NCBI GenBank assembly: GCA_016432265.1 | Contig: CP066681.1 | Location: forward strand, 1,080,342 to 1,144,341 | Reading direction: 5' to 3' | DNA: 64,000 bases | DNA from: Micavibrio aeruginosavorus | Lineage (GTDB): Bacteria; Pseudomonadota; Alphaproteobacteria; Micavibrionales; Micavibrionaceae | Shown here: positions 16,281 to 25,662 of the stretch, in pieces | How positions within the stretch are numbered: the stretch's first letter is position 1 | Layout of the letters: each line of letters starts with the position of its first letter | The notes under the pieces: generated by a model | Told to the model about the DNA's origin: nothing | Databases searched by the model: none | What the model saw: the letters and a program-made list of their open reading frames with translations, nothing else | Program-made: the position numbers and the translations under genes

Positions 16281-17789
16281 TCACTTCATTGTCGGCATGA
16301 CGAATTCAGCGCCTTCGCGGATTCCTGTGGGCCAGCGCGAAGTGACGGTTTTCAGGCGGGTATAAAAATTCACGCCTTCCGGCCCATGGACGCCATGGGC
16401 GCCGAAGGCCGAATTTTTCCAGCCGCCGAAAGTATGGTAAGCGATCGGCACCGGAATGGGTACGTTCACGCCGACCATGCCGACCCTGATCTGGTTGACG
16501 AAGGTGCGCGCGGCATCGCCGTCGCGGGTGAAGATCGCTGTGCCGTTGCCGAATTCATGGTCGTTGATCAGTCGGGCGGCCTGATCGAACGTTTCCGTAC
16601 GAACGACACAGAGAACAGGGCCAAAGATCTCTTCCTTATAGATGCGCATATCCGGCTTGACGTGGTCGAACAGGCAGCCGCCCATATAAAAGCCGCTCTC
16701 ATAACCCTGATGTTTCGATTTATACCCGCGCCCATCGACAAGCAACTGCGCGCCTTCCTTCACGCCGAGATCGACATAGGACAGAACCTTCTGCAGATGC
16801 TCGCGCGTAATCAGAGGGCCCATTTCCGATTGTGGGTCGGTGCCCGGGCCGATTTTCAGTGTTTCGACCCGCGGCTTCAGTTTCTTCATCAGGCGATCGC
16901 CGACATCGCCTACGGCGACGGCCACAGAAATCGCCATGCAGCGCTCTCCCGCCGAACCGTAGGCCGCGCCCATCAGGGCATCGACCGCCTGATCCAGGTC
17001 GGCATCGGGCATGACCACCATATGGTTTTTGGCGCCGGCCAGCGCCTGCACACGCTTGCCATGCGCAGCCGCTGTTGAATAGATGTAATGGGCAATCGGC
17101 GTCGATCCGACGAAGCTGACGGCTTGCACACGCGGGTCTGTCAGCAGGACATCGACAGCCTCCTTGTCGCCGTGCACCACGTTAAGCACACCGTCAGGCA
17201 GTCCCGCTTTCTTGAACAGGTCGGCAATCAGCAACGATGCTGACGGGTCGCGTTCCGAAGGTTTCCAGACAAATGTATTGCCGCAGGCAACCGCCATCGG
17301 GAACATCCACATGCCGACCATCATCGGAAAGTTGAACGGTGTGATCCCTGCGCAAACGCCCAGCGACTGACGGATCGAGTAGGTGTCAATGCCGCCGCCG
17401 ACGTTTTCGGAATACTCGCCCTTCAACAGATGCGGCGCGCCGCAGGCAAATTCGACGACTTCGATCCCTCGCGTCACTTCTCCCTTGGCATCTGAAAGCA
17501 CCTTACCGTGTTCGGCGGTGATGATTTCCGCCAACTGATCGGCGTGTTGATCCAGCAAATGCTTGAAGTTGAACAAGATGCGCGCCCGCTTCAAAGGGGG
17601 TGTGGCCGCCCATGACGGATAGGCGGCTTGAGCAGCGGCAATTGCGTCTTGAACCTCCGTAACCCCGGCAAGGATAACCTTGCCGCTAATTTCGCCGGTC
17701 GCTGGGTTGTAGACATCGCCGTAACGCCCCCCCGGGAGGGTTTCCGTCCTGCCATTGATGTAATGTGAAATCTGTCGGGGCGCGGGCAT
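16281..17789 (-). CDS. mmsA: Methylmalonate-semialdehyde dehydrogenase (CoA-acylating)
   Basis: 502 residues from the ATG at 17789, chosen because AAAGGA stands before it; an ATG at 17816 would add nine residues. It is an aldehyde dehydrogenase of the MmsA group, which converts (methyl)malonate semialdehyde and CoA to propionyl- or acetyl-CoA with NAD reduction, in valine and thymine breakdown. Visible are the N-terminal HYINGRTE, the cofactor region [31 protein letters not shown] and the catalytic cysteine in [17 protein letters not shown], plus [11 protein letters not shown]. No other valine genes adjoin it, but the leucine set lies 8-18 kb away. Confidence 0.94.
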   Translation of the reverse strand: MPAPRQISHYINGRTETLPGGRYGDVYNPATGEISGKVILAGVTEVQDAIAAAQAAYPSWAATPPLKRARILFNFKHLLDQHADQLAEIITAEHGKVLSDAKGEVTRGIEVVEFACGAPHLLKGEYSENVGGGIDTYSIRQSLGVCAGITPFNFPMMVGMWMFPMAVACGNTFVWKPSERDPSASLLIADLFKKAGLPDGVLNVVHGDKEAVDVLLTDPRVQAVSFVGSTPIAHYIYSTAAAHGKRVQALAGAKNHMVVMPDADLDQAVDALMGAAYGSAGERCMAISVAVAVGDVGDRLMKKLKPRVETLKIGPGTDPQSEMGPLITREHLQKVLSYVDLGVKEGAQLLVDGRGYKSKHQGYESGFYMGGCLFDHVKPDMRIYKEEIFGPVLCVVRTETFDQAARLINDHEFGNGTAIFTRDGDAARTFVNQIRVGMVGVNVPIPVPIAYHTFGGWKNSAFGAHGVHGPEGVNFYTRLKTVTSRWPTGIREGAEFVMPTMK

Positions 17790-17922
17790 AAATCTGTCCT
17801 TTGAAAAATGAGCCATGCTATGGTTTTAGCATTTCCTTAAAAAATATTTAACCACTTTCCTGTATCTTTGTATTCGTAAAAGAGGGGCTGCCAACGGACA
17901 TATCCGGGCAGGAAAAAGGAAA

Positions 17923-18285
17923 ATGTTGAATCCGTTTTCTGAGGATTTATCGTCTGCAACCACGGAAACGGTGGATATCCCAGTATGGCCGGGTTCGGTT
18001 TCGGCGCGGATGAAAGTCGATGTCGCGGTCAGCCCCCATGGTCAGGTTCTGGTTTTGCACGACCAGCCGTTTCCCTCCTATCTTGAATGGATTGAATTTG
18101 ATGCCGAGAGCGGTGAGATGACGTTCGTCACGGCCGGGGGAAAAATTCAGGGGCTGGGTTTGACGATTTTCGCGCCGATGAACAGGCACGTCGCCAAGGC
18201 GCATGAAGTTTGTACCATCTGTATACGCAATAACGAAATACGGGATATGGGCCTGGTGCCGATGACCGTTAGAAACAAGCATTAA
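17923..18285 (+). CDS. Small protein, unrecognised
   Basis: 120 residues, start supported by AAAGGA. The sequence looks like a compact beta-rich domain (VDVAVSPHGQVLVLHDQPF; GEMTFVTAGGKIQGLGLTIF) with two cysteines in EVCTICIR near the end. No signal peptide, membrane segment or known motif. It is followed after 15 bases by the coiled-coil protein at 18301 and probably shares its transcript. I do not recognise the family. Confidence 0.65.
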   Translation: MLNPFSEDLSSATTETVDIPVWPGSVSARMKVDVAVSPHGQVLVLHDQPFPSYLEWIEFDAESGEMTFVTAGGKIQGLGLTIFAPMNRHVAKAHEVCTICIRNNEIRDMGLVPMTVRNKH

Positions 18286-18300
18286 GCCGGGGTGTGAGTC

Positions 18301-19065
18301 ATGAATAACAGCAAAATGGACAAGAACGAGGCGTGGCGCTTTCCAGATGGGAGTCAGCTTTCATGGACGGCGCTGAACCAGATGGGCATGACCCCCGGAG
18401 ACGTGGGTGAAGTCATGCGTCGGATGTATCAAGATCCAGACCCTGAGGCGATCCGTAATCTGGGTTTGAAAGGGACATCCCTTTTGAAAGATGAAGCTAC
18501 GCAGGATTCTAATCAGGATCATCTGGATGAATTGCGTGAAACGAACGAGCGCGTTCTGGAGCAGCAGCGTCAGGAGCAGGCGCGACTCGACGAGCAGCGC
18601 CGCATGGAGCAAAAGCTTGCGGATGAAAAGTTTCAGGAAAAGAAAGACGCAGAAGAGAAGCTGGCGGCTGAGAAGCGTCCGCAGGAAGATGCGTTGAATA
18701 TGCGTATTCTATCCTTGCCGCTAGGGCTGGCCACTTTTGGCTTAGGGTTGGGGTTTGGCAAGGAGGTACTGCAAAATGTAGGCGGCATGATGTCGGGCGC
18801 GGTCAACTCCATGAACGACCCTATGATGGTTGCCAGCAATAACGGTGGTGGCTTGCTGGCTATGGCGCGCGGCGCTTTCGATATGCTGGGCCCCGGCACC
18901 GACAAGGATATTCAGTTGAAAGGCCCGGGCCTGACGGCGAACTTCACGCCGGGTGCTCCTGAAGCGGAGTTTGGCATGGGTGAGGGGATGGCCCCCAATT
19001 CCCCGATGAAGAAAATGAGTATGGGCCTATCCGGCCCCAGCCTGATGCCGCCGGGTATGAACTGA
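18301..19065 (+). CDS. Coiled-coil protein with Met/Gly/Pro-rich tail, unrecognised
   Basis: 254 residues. Residues about 70-135 form a highly charged helix rich in Glu, Arg, Gln and Lys, which is probably a coiled coil (ERVLEQQRQEQARLDEQRR). A hydrophobic segment follows (ILSLPLGLATFGLGLGFG), and then a Gly/Met/Pro-rich tail ending GPSLMPPGMN. The arrangement of cytosolic coiled coil, one membrane or buried helix and flexible tail suggests a structural or scaffold role, but that is only inference. It is paired with the 120-residue protein just upstream. No known domain is visible. Confidence 0.65.
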   Translation: MNNSKMDKNEAWRFPDGSQLSWTALNQMGMTPGDVGEVMRRMYQDPDPEAIRNLGLKGTSLLKDEATQDSNQDHLDELRETNERVLEQQRQEQARLDEQRRMEQKLADEKFQEKKDAEEKLAAEKRPQEDALNMRILSLPLGLATFGLGLGFGKEVLQNVGGMMSGAVNSMNDPMMVASNNGGGLLAMARGAFDMLGPGTDKDIQLKGPGLTANFTPGAPEAEFGMGEGMAPNSPMKKMSMGLSGPSLMPPGMN

Positions 19066-19190
19066 TTTAATTCCGCATCGCAGCATTATGACGCTTCCCC
19101 TTGAGACGCCTCCCGTTTCATCTTATATTATGTCTTTAACAACGCAGAGGCAGGCGCAAGCCTGCTTTTCACATCCCGTACTTGGTCGTC

Positions 19191-20456
19191 ATGAAAAAAA
19201 ATCGCCCCGGTGGACATTCCCACATCGTTCTGACTTCTCACCCGCAAAAGGACAGCAAGGTTCCCAAGGTCAACTGGGGGGCGGCGACGGCTGAGGAACG
19301 CGGCCCGTTGATCGCGAGCATGGCCGACCATGAATCGTCAAACGTGATTGGCGCTTATGCCGGGGCTTACTCGGTTTACCGCGCGATGGCTGTGGCGATT
19401 GGTGTTTTGGATCCGCTGCATGTTCCTGACTTGCGCAATACTGCCCCGGCGGAGCGTATCGGCCCGCATCCGCAATGGGCTGATCCCGATAAAATCGTCA
19501 GCCTTGACCCGTGGGGGCATATGGCAGGCGAAGTTTTCGGTAAGTACCGTGATCAGGGTTTGGATGTACGTCCGACGATCGCCGTGACCAAGGCCCATAT
19601 CAATGTTCCTGAAATCCACGATGCCATGCGCGCCGGACGACTAAAACCAGACGGAAAAATTCTGAAGGAGAATGGCGATGTGCGCGTAACCAAGGCCGCG
19701 ATCGACCCGGTGTGGTATCTGCCTGGCATAGCCAAACGCATGAATATCGATGAACGGGATTTGCGCCGTTCGCTGTTTGAGCATTCAGGAGGCATGTTCC
19801 CGGAACTGGTGACGCGCCCTGACTTAAAAGTATTCATGCCGCCTATCGGCGGGCATACGCTCTATTTCATGGGCGATGTTGAAACCATTCACGATCCGAA
19901 CGTGCCGCTTGCGTGCCGCCTGCATGATGAATGCAACGGCTCCGATGTTTTCGGTTCGGATATCTGTACCTGCCGCCCGTATCTTTGCCATGGGATCGAG
20001 CTTTGCATCGACATGGCGCAGAAGGGCGGTAATGGCTTGATCGTCTATAATCGCAAGGAGGGTCGTGCGCTGGGTGAGGTTACGAAATTTTTGGTCTATA
20101 ACGCCCGCAAGCGTCAGGAAGGCGGCGATAGCGCTGCCAAGTATTTTGAGCGCACGGAATGCGTGGCCGGGGTGCAGGATATGCGCTTTCAGGAACTGAT
20201 GCCGGATATTTTCCACTGGCTGGGCATCACCAAAATCGATCGTTTTGCTTCCATGAGCAATATGAAGCATGATGCTCTGGCCAAGCACGGCATCAAGGTG
20301 ATTGAGCGTGTGCCGATCCCGCCGGAGTTGATTCCAGACGATGCTTCGGTCGAAATGGAAGCCAAGAAAGCGGCTGGCTATTATGTCCCCGATCCGGAGC
20401 AGGTTCTGGATGAAAAAGGATTGGAAACCGTCAAAGGCCGCGATCTCGACGAATAA
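19191..20456 (+). CDS. GTP cyclohydrolase II homologue, URC1-like
   Basis: 421 residues from the ATG at 19191 (a TTG at 19182 is also possible). The C-terminal half is a RibA-type fold. Zinc cysteines are spaced as in RibA (HDEC-x10-CTC), followed by GLIVYNRKEGRALGEV, the D-x-R pair in QDMRFQELMPDIFHWLG, and HGIKVIERVPIP. Unlike RibA (about 200 residues) it has a long N-terminal domain of about 200 residues (ADHESSNVIGAYAGAYSVYR) and no DHBP synthase part. This architecture plus the adjacent upp gene fits URC1 of the uracil-catabolism (URC) pathway rather than riboflavin synthesis. Other URC genes such as URC4 are not in the window. Confidence 0.8.
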   Translation: MKKNRPGGHSHIVLTSHPQKDSKVPKVNWGAATAEERGPLIASMADHESSNVIGAYAGAYSVYRAMAVAIGVLDPLHVPDLRNTAPAERIGPHPQWADPDKIVSLDPWGHMAGEVFGKYRDQGLDVRPTIAVTKAHINVPEIHDAMRAGRLKPDGKILKENGDVRVTKAAIDPVWYLPGIAKRMNIDERDLRRSLFEHSGGMFPELVTRPDLKVFMPPIGGHTLYFMGDVETIHDPNVPLACRLHDECNGSDVFGSDICTCRPYLCHGIELCIDMAQKGGNGLIVYNRKEGRALGEVTKFLVYNARKRQEGGDSAAKYFERTECVAGVQDMRFQELMPDIFHWLGITKIDRFASMSNMKHDALAKHGIKVIERVPIPPELIPDDASVEMEAKKAAGYYVPDPEQVLDEKGLETVKGRDLDE

Positions 20457-20468
20457 GAAAGATTTACC

Positions 20469-21098
20469 ATGAAAAACGTACATATACTCGATCATCCGCT
20501 GATCCGTCATAAACTCACGTTCCTGCGCGACAAGCGCACCTCGACCAAGGAATTTCGCGATATCATGCGGGAGATGTCGATGCTGATGGGATATGAGGTG
20601 ATGCGTAACCTCCCGACAGAGCAAGTCGAGATTGAAACGCCGATGGAGATAATGCGTTCCGATGTTCTGGCGGGGCAGGGGCTGTGTATCGTTTCGATTC
20701 TGCGGGCAGGCAACGGTTTGCTTGATGGTTTGTTGCAACTGGTGCCGACGGCTTCTGTGGGCCATATCGGTTTGTACCGCGATCCTGATACCCTGATCCC
20801 GGTCGAATATTACCTGAAATTCCCTGAAGATGTGGCCAGCCGCAGCGTCATTGTTGTCGATCCGATGCTGGCCACGGGACACTCTGCGGTGGCGGCTATC
20901 GACCGGGTGCGGGATATGGATGTCACCGATGTCAAATTTCTGTGCATTGTGGCCTCGCCCGAGGGGTTGCGCGTGTTCCAGGATGCGCACCCCGACGTAC
21001 CTGTTTACACCGCGTCCATAGATCGTCAACTGGATGACCATGGATATATACTGCCCGGCATCGGCGATGCAGGCGACAGAATATACGGAACTAAGTAA
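20469..21098 (+). CDS. upp: Uracil phosphoribosyltransferase
   Basis: 209 residues, typical length. It makes UMP from uracil and PRPP. Motifs include [39 protein letters not shown], the PRPP loop [11 protein letters not shown] and the uracil-binding C-terminus [16 protein letters not shown]. It begins 12 bases after the GTP-cyclohydrolase-II-like gene, clearly as one operon. In the URC route a UPRT (URC6) supplies UMP for the next step, so the pairing suggests uracil breakdown as well as salvage. Confidence 0.96.
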   Translation: MKNVHILDHPLIRHKLTFLRDKRTSTKEFRDIMREMSMLMGYEVMRNLPTEQVEIETPMEIMRSDVLAGQGLCIVSILRAGNGLLDGLLQLVPTASVGHIGLYRDPDTLIPVEYYLKFPEDVASRSVIVVDPMLATGHSAVAAIDRVRDMDVTDVKFLCIVASPEGLRVFQDAHPDVPVYTASIDRQLDDHGYILPGIGDAGDRIYGTK

Positions 21099-21110
21099 AA
21101 GGCATGCCTC

Positions 21111-22949
21111 ATGCCCGGCAGGCTTCTCCTCAGTGTTCGTGACGCTCACATTTCGTTTGGCGATAAACCCTTGTTTGAAGGGCTATCCTTCAATCTTGCC
21201 GAGGGTGAGAAGATATGCCTGGTGGGGAAGAACGGCTCCGGCAAGACCACGTTGATGAATATCATTACGGGCGCGCGTGAACTGGATCATGGCGAGAGAT
21301 GGCAACTTGAAGGAACTACTATCGGCTATCTGCAGCAGGAAATAGACATCATTCCCGGTCAGACCGTATTCGATTTTGTTTTCGCGCAACTGAGCGGCGA
21401 GGAGCGCGAGGCGCAATCCTATAAGGTCGATATGGTTGTGCAGCCGCTGGGACTGGACATCCACGACCGTATGGAAAAACTTTCCGGAGGACAGATGAGG
21501 CGTGCGGCGATTGCGCGCGCGCTTGTTGAAGACCCCGATATTCTTTTAATGGATGAGCCCACCAACCATCTGGATTTGGATGTGATTGAATGGCTGGAGG
21601 GGTACTTGAAATCGTGGCGCGGCACTTTGATCGTGATCAGTCATGATAAAAGGTTCTTGGCTAACGTTTCGGATCGGGTTTTCTGGCTGGATCGCGGGCG
21701 CTTGCGCGTCTGTCCGAAGGGATTTGCCTATTTCGATGAGTGGTCTATGCAGCTTCTCGATCTGGAAGAGAAAGAATTGCAGGCGCGAGAGAAGAAGCTG
21801 GAACAGGAAATCGCCTGGGCCAGCCGTGGGGTCAAGGCGCGATTGAAAAGAAATGTCAGCCGCCTCGACAGGATGGAAGCGGAGCGCGAAAAACTCAAAC
21901 GCGACCGTTACGCGTTTAATTGCATGATGGCCAAGATCGAGATGGCGCCGGCTGAATATGAAGAGTTGTCGTCTAAAACCGTAGCTGAATTTTTCAAGGT
22001 CAGCAAAAACTTTCAGGACGGGGCGCAGGAGAAAGTTATTCTGGACAAGCTGAGTCTGCGGATCGTGCGTGGCGACCGTATCGGCGTTCTGGGCCTGAAC
22101 GGTTCGGGAAAAACCACATTCTTGCGTCTGCTCGTGGGCGAGCTTGAGCCGGATGCGGGCAAGGTCAAGCTATCGCCTGCTGTGGAGTTTTCCTATTTCG
22201 ATCAGAAGCGTCAGGATCTGAACCCTGAGTTTTCATTGTGGCGCACGTTGTGCCCGAACGGTGACCATATCGATGTGCGGGGCAAATCGAGGCATGTGAT
22301 CGGCTATCTGAAAGATTTCATGTTCGAGGCCGATATGGCGCATCAGCCGGTGAAAACATTATCCGGCGGGCAGAAAAATCGCCTGATGCTGGCGAAAATT
22401 CTGGCCAGTCCGAAGAATTTCCTGATTCTCGACGAGCCTACGAACGATCTCGACATGGAAACCCTCGATATGCTGGAAGAAATGCTGGCCGATTATGAAG
22501 GTACGCTGATTGTCGTCAGTCACGACCGGGACTTCCTCGATCAAACGGTGACAAAAATCCTTGCCTTCGAGGGGAATGGCGTTGTCGAGGGGTATATTGG
22601 AGGGTATTCCGATTATCTGGTGGCGCGCAAACCGCGGCCCGGTATACAGCCTGCGGCTAGAAAGGCGGAGAAGCCTATTGCAGAGGAAGCGGTTATTGTA
22701 AGAACACCCGCGAAAAAACTATCCTATAAGCTGCAATACGAACTTGATCGCCTGCCGCAGAAAATGGCTGATCTGGAATCGGAAATCAATACGCTGGAAA
22801 ATCAGTTAAGCGATTCCGATTTATATAGCCGCAATCCTGCGGCCTTCCAGAATGCCTCGCGCCGCCTCGGACTGGCGCGGCGTGAACTGGAGGAATCAGA
22901 AACACGCTGGCTTGAACTTGAGGACATGAAAACCGCGCTGGAGGCTTAG
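21111..22949 (+). CDS. ABC-F family ATPase, Uup-like
   Basis: 612 residues, soluble, with two ABC modules: Walker A GKNGSGKTT and GLNGSGKTT, signature LSGGQMRRAAIARAL and LSGGQKNRLMLAKIL, and Walker B LLMDEPTNHLDLDV and LILDEPTNDLDMET. A linker rich in Arg/Lys joins them (the ABC-F crosstalk helices). The C-terminus is a coiled coil (about residues 540-610), as in Uup. ABC-F proteins bind the ribosome; Uup also binds DNA and limits tandem-repeat deletion. Translation start MPGRLLLSVRDAHISFG matches the family. It follows upp by 12 bases and overlaps the convergent EndoU gene by four bases. Confidence 0.93.
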   Translation: MPGRLLLSVRDAHISFGDKPLFEGLSFNLAEGEKICLVGKNGSGKTTLMNIITGARELDHGERWQLEGTTIGYLQQEIDIIPGQTVFDFVFAQLSGEEREAQSYKVDMVVQPLGLDIHDRMEKLSGGQMRRAAIARALVEDPDILLMDEPTNHLDLDVIEWLEGYLKSWRGTLIVISHDKRFLANVSDRVFWLDRGRLRVCPKGFAYFDEWSMQLLDLEEKELQAREKKLEQEIAWASRGVKARLKRNVSRLDRMEAEREKLKRDRYAFNCMMAKIEMAPAEYEELSSKTVAEFFKVSKNFQDGAQEKVILDKLSLRIVRGDRIGVLGLNGSGKTTFLRLLVGELEPDAGKVKLSPAVEFSYFDQKRQDLNPEFSLWRTLCPNGDHIDVRGKSRHVIGYLKDFMFEADMAHQPVKTLSGGQKNRLMLAKILASPKNFLILDEPTNDLDMETLDMLEEMLADYEGTLIVVSHDRDFLDQTVTKILAFEGNGVVEGYIGGYSDYLVARKPRPGIQPAARKAEKPIAEEAVIVRTPAKKLSYKLQYELDRLPQKMADLESEINTLENQLSDSDLYSRNPAAFQNASRRLGLARRELEESETRWLELEDMKTALEA

Positions 22950-23410
22950 GGATCGTTCGCTGGTTTTGCGGGGCACGGGTTGCGCGGCACATTGGTGGGA
23001 TAGGCGGTGATGATCCGGCTTTGATCCTGGTTAAGGATTACGCGCACGCGGATATCATCGATCGTCTGCTCGGCAACGTGATAACCGTTATCCTGTTGCC
23101 GCCAGTTGATGTTATCGTTTGCGGCGATGTTTTGCACACGGTCGATGACGGCGGCGGCGTCCCATGAGGCTGGAAATTCGGATTTACAGGGGCGACCGGC
23201 ACCGTGGAGGTGCCCCCCGCCACGTTCATCGCCGTAGAGCAGGTGCTGTCGTCCCTGCGCGGTCAGGACGGGCGCGGTTTCTGGTCTTGGTGGCAGACTG
23301 GAGGCGGGAGGCATCAAAGCCCCGGCTATCAGCCAAAGGGTGGCGGCGGTTGCCAGCGCGAAGGGGATAAGACGCCGGGGTTTCATGGCTAATAATTTGA
23401 TTTTCATCAT
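22946..23410 (-). CDS. Secreted EndoU-type endoribonuclease
   Basis: 154 residues from the ATG at 23410 (a start at 23386 is also possible). A signal peptide (RLIPFALATAATLWLIAGAL) is followed by an EndoU core: LLYGDERGGGHLHGAG at residues 58-71, PCKSEFPASWDAAAVIDRVQ, DIRVRVILNQD and ITAYPTNVPRNP at 134-145. The GGGHxHG, KSEFPASW and TxYPTNVPRNP signatures are those of bacterial EndoU toxins (PF14436), which cut RNA and usually form the tips of large CdiA or polymorphic toxins. Here the domain is alone behind a signal peptide. Candidate active residues are H67, H69, H111, K76 and Y137. No immunity gene is adjacent: the downstream gene is the opposite-strand ABC-F gene. Confidence 0.8.
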   Translation of the reverse strand: MMKIKLLAMKPRRLIPFALATAATLWLIAGALMPPASSLPPRPETAPVLTAQGRQHLLYGDERGGGHLHGAGRPCKSEFPASWDAAAVIDRVQNIAANDNINWRQQDNGYHVAEQTIDDIRVRVILNQDQSRIITAYPTNVPRNPCPAKPANDP

Positions 23411-23474
23411 ATTTTTCTTCAAATGCCGAAGCGGTGCGTGTAAATGCGGGTTGCAGGGTGATTGTATATTTGAT

Positions 23475-23504
23475 TTGACGTAATGAAAAATCAATGTGTA
23501 GAGT
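23475..23504 (+). promoter_or_regulatory. Candidate sigma-70 promoter of the FtsH-like gene
   Basis: TTGACG at 23475-23480, an alphaproteobacterial-type -35, is followed after 18 bases by TAGAGT at 23499-23504. It lies 43-72 bases before the start at 23547, where GGGAGGG is the ribosome site. The spacing is right and the -10 is moderate. Confidence 0.5.
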
Positions 23505-23546
23505 ACCCTTTAATAAAAAATAAGCAAGCCCGCAGGGAGGGCCACT

Positions 23547-25562
23547 ATGTCTGATAAATCACCACAACCGGCAGCCTCCGCACTTGCGCAAAAACCGGGC
23601 ATGTCAAAGGGCAAAAAATGGGTCATCGGAGGCGCTCTGGCGGCTGTCGGACTGGCGGGGGCGTTCTACTGGGCATCGCGGAACGAGCCTGCGCCGCCTG
23701 CAGAAGTGACCTATACCCAGTTCAAGAACATGATTCAAAGCAAGGCGATCACGTCATTTAAAGAAGTGACGGATCCTGCGACGGGTCAGGTCAGTTATAT
23801 AGGTCAAAGCGATACCAGCAGATTAAAGGTTATTACGCATGACGTGAAGAACAAGGAATTGGCGGCCGCGATAGAATCTGCAGGGGGGAATGCGCGTGCG
23901 GAGCGCATCCAGCCGCCCAGCCAGTGGGCTGGGTATGCTATGATGTTCCTGCCAGTCCTACTGCTGATAGGCGCCATGATCTATATGCAGCGCCGCGTTG
24001 AAGAAAAGCAGGAGGCCATGCTGGCCAGCATGACGGGCAGTTCGGCCGACCGGGCCGCCAAGCACAATGCCTCCAAAGCAAAGCTCGTGAAGCCGGAAGA
24101 CAACAAGACAAAATTCAAGGATGTGGCCGGGGTCGATCAGGCCTTGGACGAAGTGAAAGAGGTCGTCGATTTCTTGAAAAACCCTGTCAAGTATTCAGCC
24201 ATGGGAGCCCGCATCCCTCATGGCATGTTGCTATCGGGCCCGCCGGGTGGCGGTAAAACGCTTTTGGCTAAGGCGATTGCCGGAGAAGCGGGCGTGCCGT
24301 TTTTTTGGATTACCGGGTCGGATTTCACCGAGATGTTCGTTGGTGTTGGCCCTGCGCGTGTCAGGGCGATGTTTGAAGAGGCCCGCAGGAATTCGCCCTG
24401 TATCATATTTATTGATGAGATCGACGCCATGGGGCGTGCCCGTGGAAATTTCAATTCCAACAGCGAACAGGAAAACACCCTGATTCAGATGCTGACGGCA
24501 ATGGACGGGTTTGAGGATAATCCGGGAATTATTTTAATGGCGGCAACTAACCGCCCCGATATTCTGGATCCCGCGATCTTGCGGCCAGGGCGTTTTGACC
24601 GTCATGTTCACGTGCCGCTGCCAGATCTGATGGGGCGCTATAGAATCCTGCAGGTTCATGCCCGCAACAAGCCGTTGGACGCGAAAATAGACTTGTTGCA
24701 CGTAGCCAAGGCAACCCCTCATTTCTCGGGGGCGGATCTCGCGAACCTGATGAATGAGTCTGCGCTTTTTGCTACGCGCCGACGGGCGCGCATGATCCAG
24801 ATGGACGATATGAACAAAGCCATGGACAAGATCATGTTTGGAGACGAGCGAAAAAACCTTGTCATGACGGCGCAAGAGCGTCGCGAAACGGCCGAACATG
24901 AAGCGGGGCATGCTGTTTGCGCTTACTTCCTGAAAAACCTTCTGGGCTTGAAAGTGAACAAGATGACGGTAATGCCGCGATCGAAATCGCTGGGTTTAGT
25001 GCATATTGTCAACGAAAAGGACATGCTGTCCTATAACCGTGAGCAGATGAAGGGTATGCTGGCATTCGCCTTGGGCGGACGTGCGGCCGAGATCATATGT
25101 CGCGGCCAGATGACGACGGGAGGTTCTCAGGATATTGAAATGGCCACGCAGCGCGCGCGCGACATGGTGACCCGTTACGGCATGTCCGATTCTTTGCCGC
25201 CGAGAAACTATGTTCCTCAGCAGACCGGTTATGGGCTTAGCCCCACGATGTCCGAAGAAATGGCGCGCCGCGTCGATGATGAAATCGGCAAAGTTCTTAG
25301 TGAGGCGGATGAGGCGGCTCGTAAGATAATCACTGACCATAAGGTTGAGTTCGACCTTTTGGTTGATGCTGCCCTCACATACGAGACCTTGGAGAAGGAA
25401 GATATAGAATGCCTGATGGTCTATAAGGATATGGAGAGGCTTAAAAGAATGCGTGAGCAGCGCGATGCCGAACTGCAAAGAGTAATTGCGGCGCAGAGGG
25501 TTCAAAGTGTGGCCGTGCCTCAAAGGCAGCAAATCCACCCTAATCTGGATCATCCCCTCTAG
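23547..25562 (+). CDS. FtsH-like membrane AAA+ zinc metalloprotease (divergent)
   Basis: 671 residues. Two membrane helices (about 25-45 and 130-150) flank a short periplasmic part. Then come the AAA+ domain with Walker A GPPGGGKT (from residue 231), Walker [16 protein letters not shown], pore loop FVGVGPARV and [23 protein letters not shown], and the peptidase domain with HEAGH (451-455) and the third ligand Asp in [16 protein letters not shown]. All catalytic parts are present. It differs from canonical FtsH: Walker A reads GPPGGGKT rather than GPPGTGKT, and the loop has PAR for SR. It is likely a second, specialised FtsH paralogue of the inner membrane. A terminator follows. Confidence 0.9.
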   Translation: MSDKSPQPAASALAQKPGMSKGKKWVIGGALAAVGLAGAFYWASRNEPAPPAEVTYTQFKNMIQSKAITSFKEVTDPATGQVSYIGQSDTSRLKVITHDVKNKELAAAIESAGGNARAERIQPPSQWAGYAMMFLPVLLLIGAMIYMQRRVEEKQEAMLASMTGSSADRAAKHNASKAKLVKPEDNKTKFKDVAGVDQALDEVKEVVDFLKNPVKYSAMGARIPHGMLLSGPPGGGKTLLAKAIAGEAGVPFFWITGSDFTEMFVGVGPARVRAMFEEARRNSPCIIFIDEIDAMGRARGNFNSNSEQENTLIQMLTAMDGFEDNPGIILMAATNRPDILDPAILRPGRFDRHVHVPLPDLMGRYRILQVHARNKPLDAKIDLLHVAKATPHFSGADLANLMNESALFATRRRARMIQMDDMNKAMDKIMFGDERKNLVMTAQERRETAEHEAGHAVCAYFLKNLLGLKVNKMTVMPRSKSLGLVHIVNEKDMLSYNREQMKGMLAFALGGRAAEIICRGQMTTGGSQDIEMATQRARDMVTRYGMSDSLPPRNYVPQQTGYGLSPTMSEEMARRVDDEIGKVLSEADEAARKIITDHKVEFDLLVDAALTYETLEKEDIECLMVYKDMERLKRMREQRDAELQRVIAAQRVQSVAVPQRQQIHPNLDHPL

Positions 25563-25590
25563 GGGCTGGCAAAACCTGTCTAAAAATAGA

Positions 25591-25620
25591 CGCCCGACGG
25601 ATTGTCGGGCGCTTTTTTTT
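25591..25620 (+). terminator. Rho-independent terminator after the FtsH-like gene
   Basis: CGCCCGAC (25591-25598), loop GGATT, GTCGGGCG (25604-25611) form an 8-bp perfect G/C-rich stem, followed by eight T residues (25613-25620). It separates the protease gene from the liu operon. Confidence 0.93.
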
Positions 25621-25662
25621 CATCTAAACTGCTGGCTTGATTGATTTTTTAGGGGATTGCCC

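Noticed and set aside
19824-21149. 441-codon minus-strand frame opposite the URC1-like and upp genes
   Set aside because: Composition and lack of motifs show it is a shadow of the plus-strand genes.
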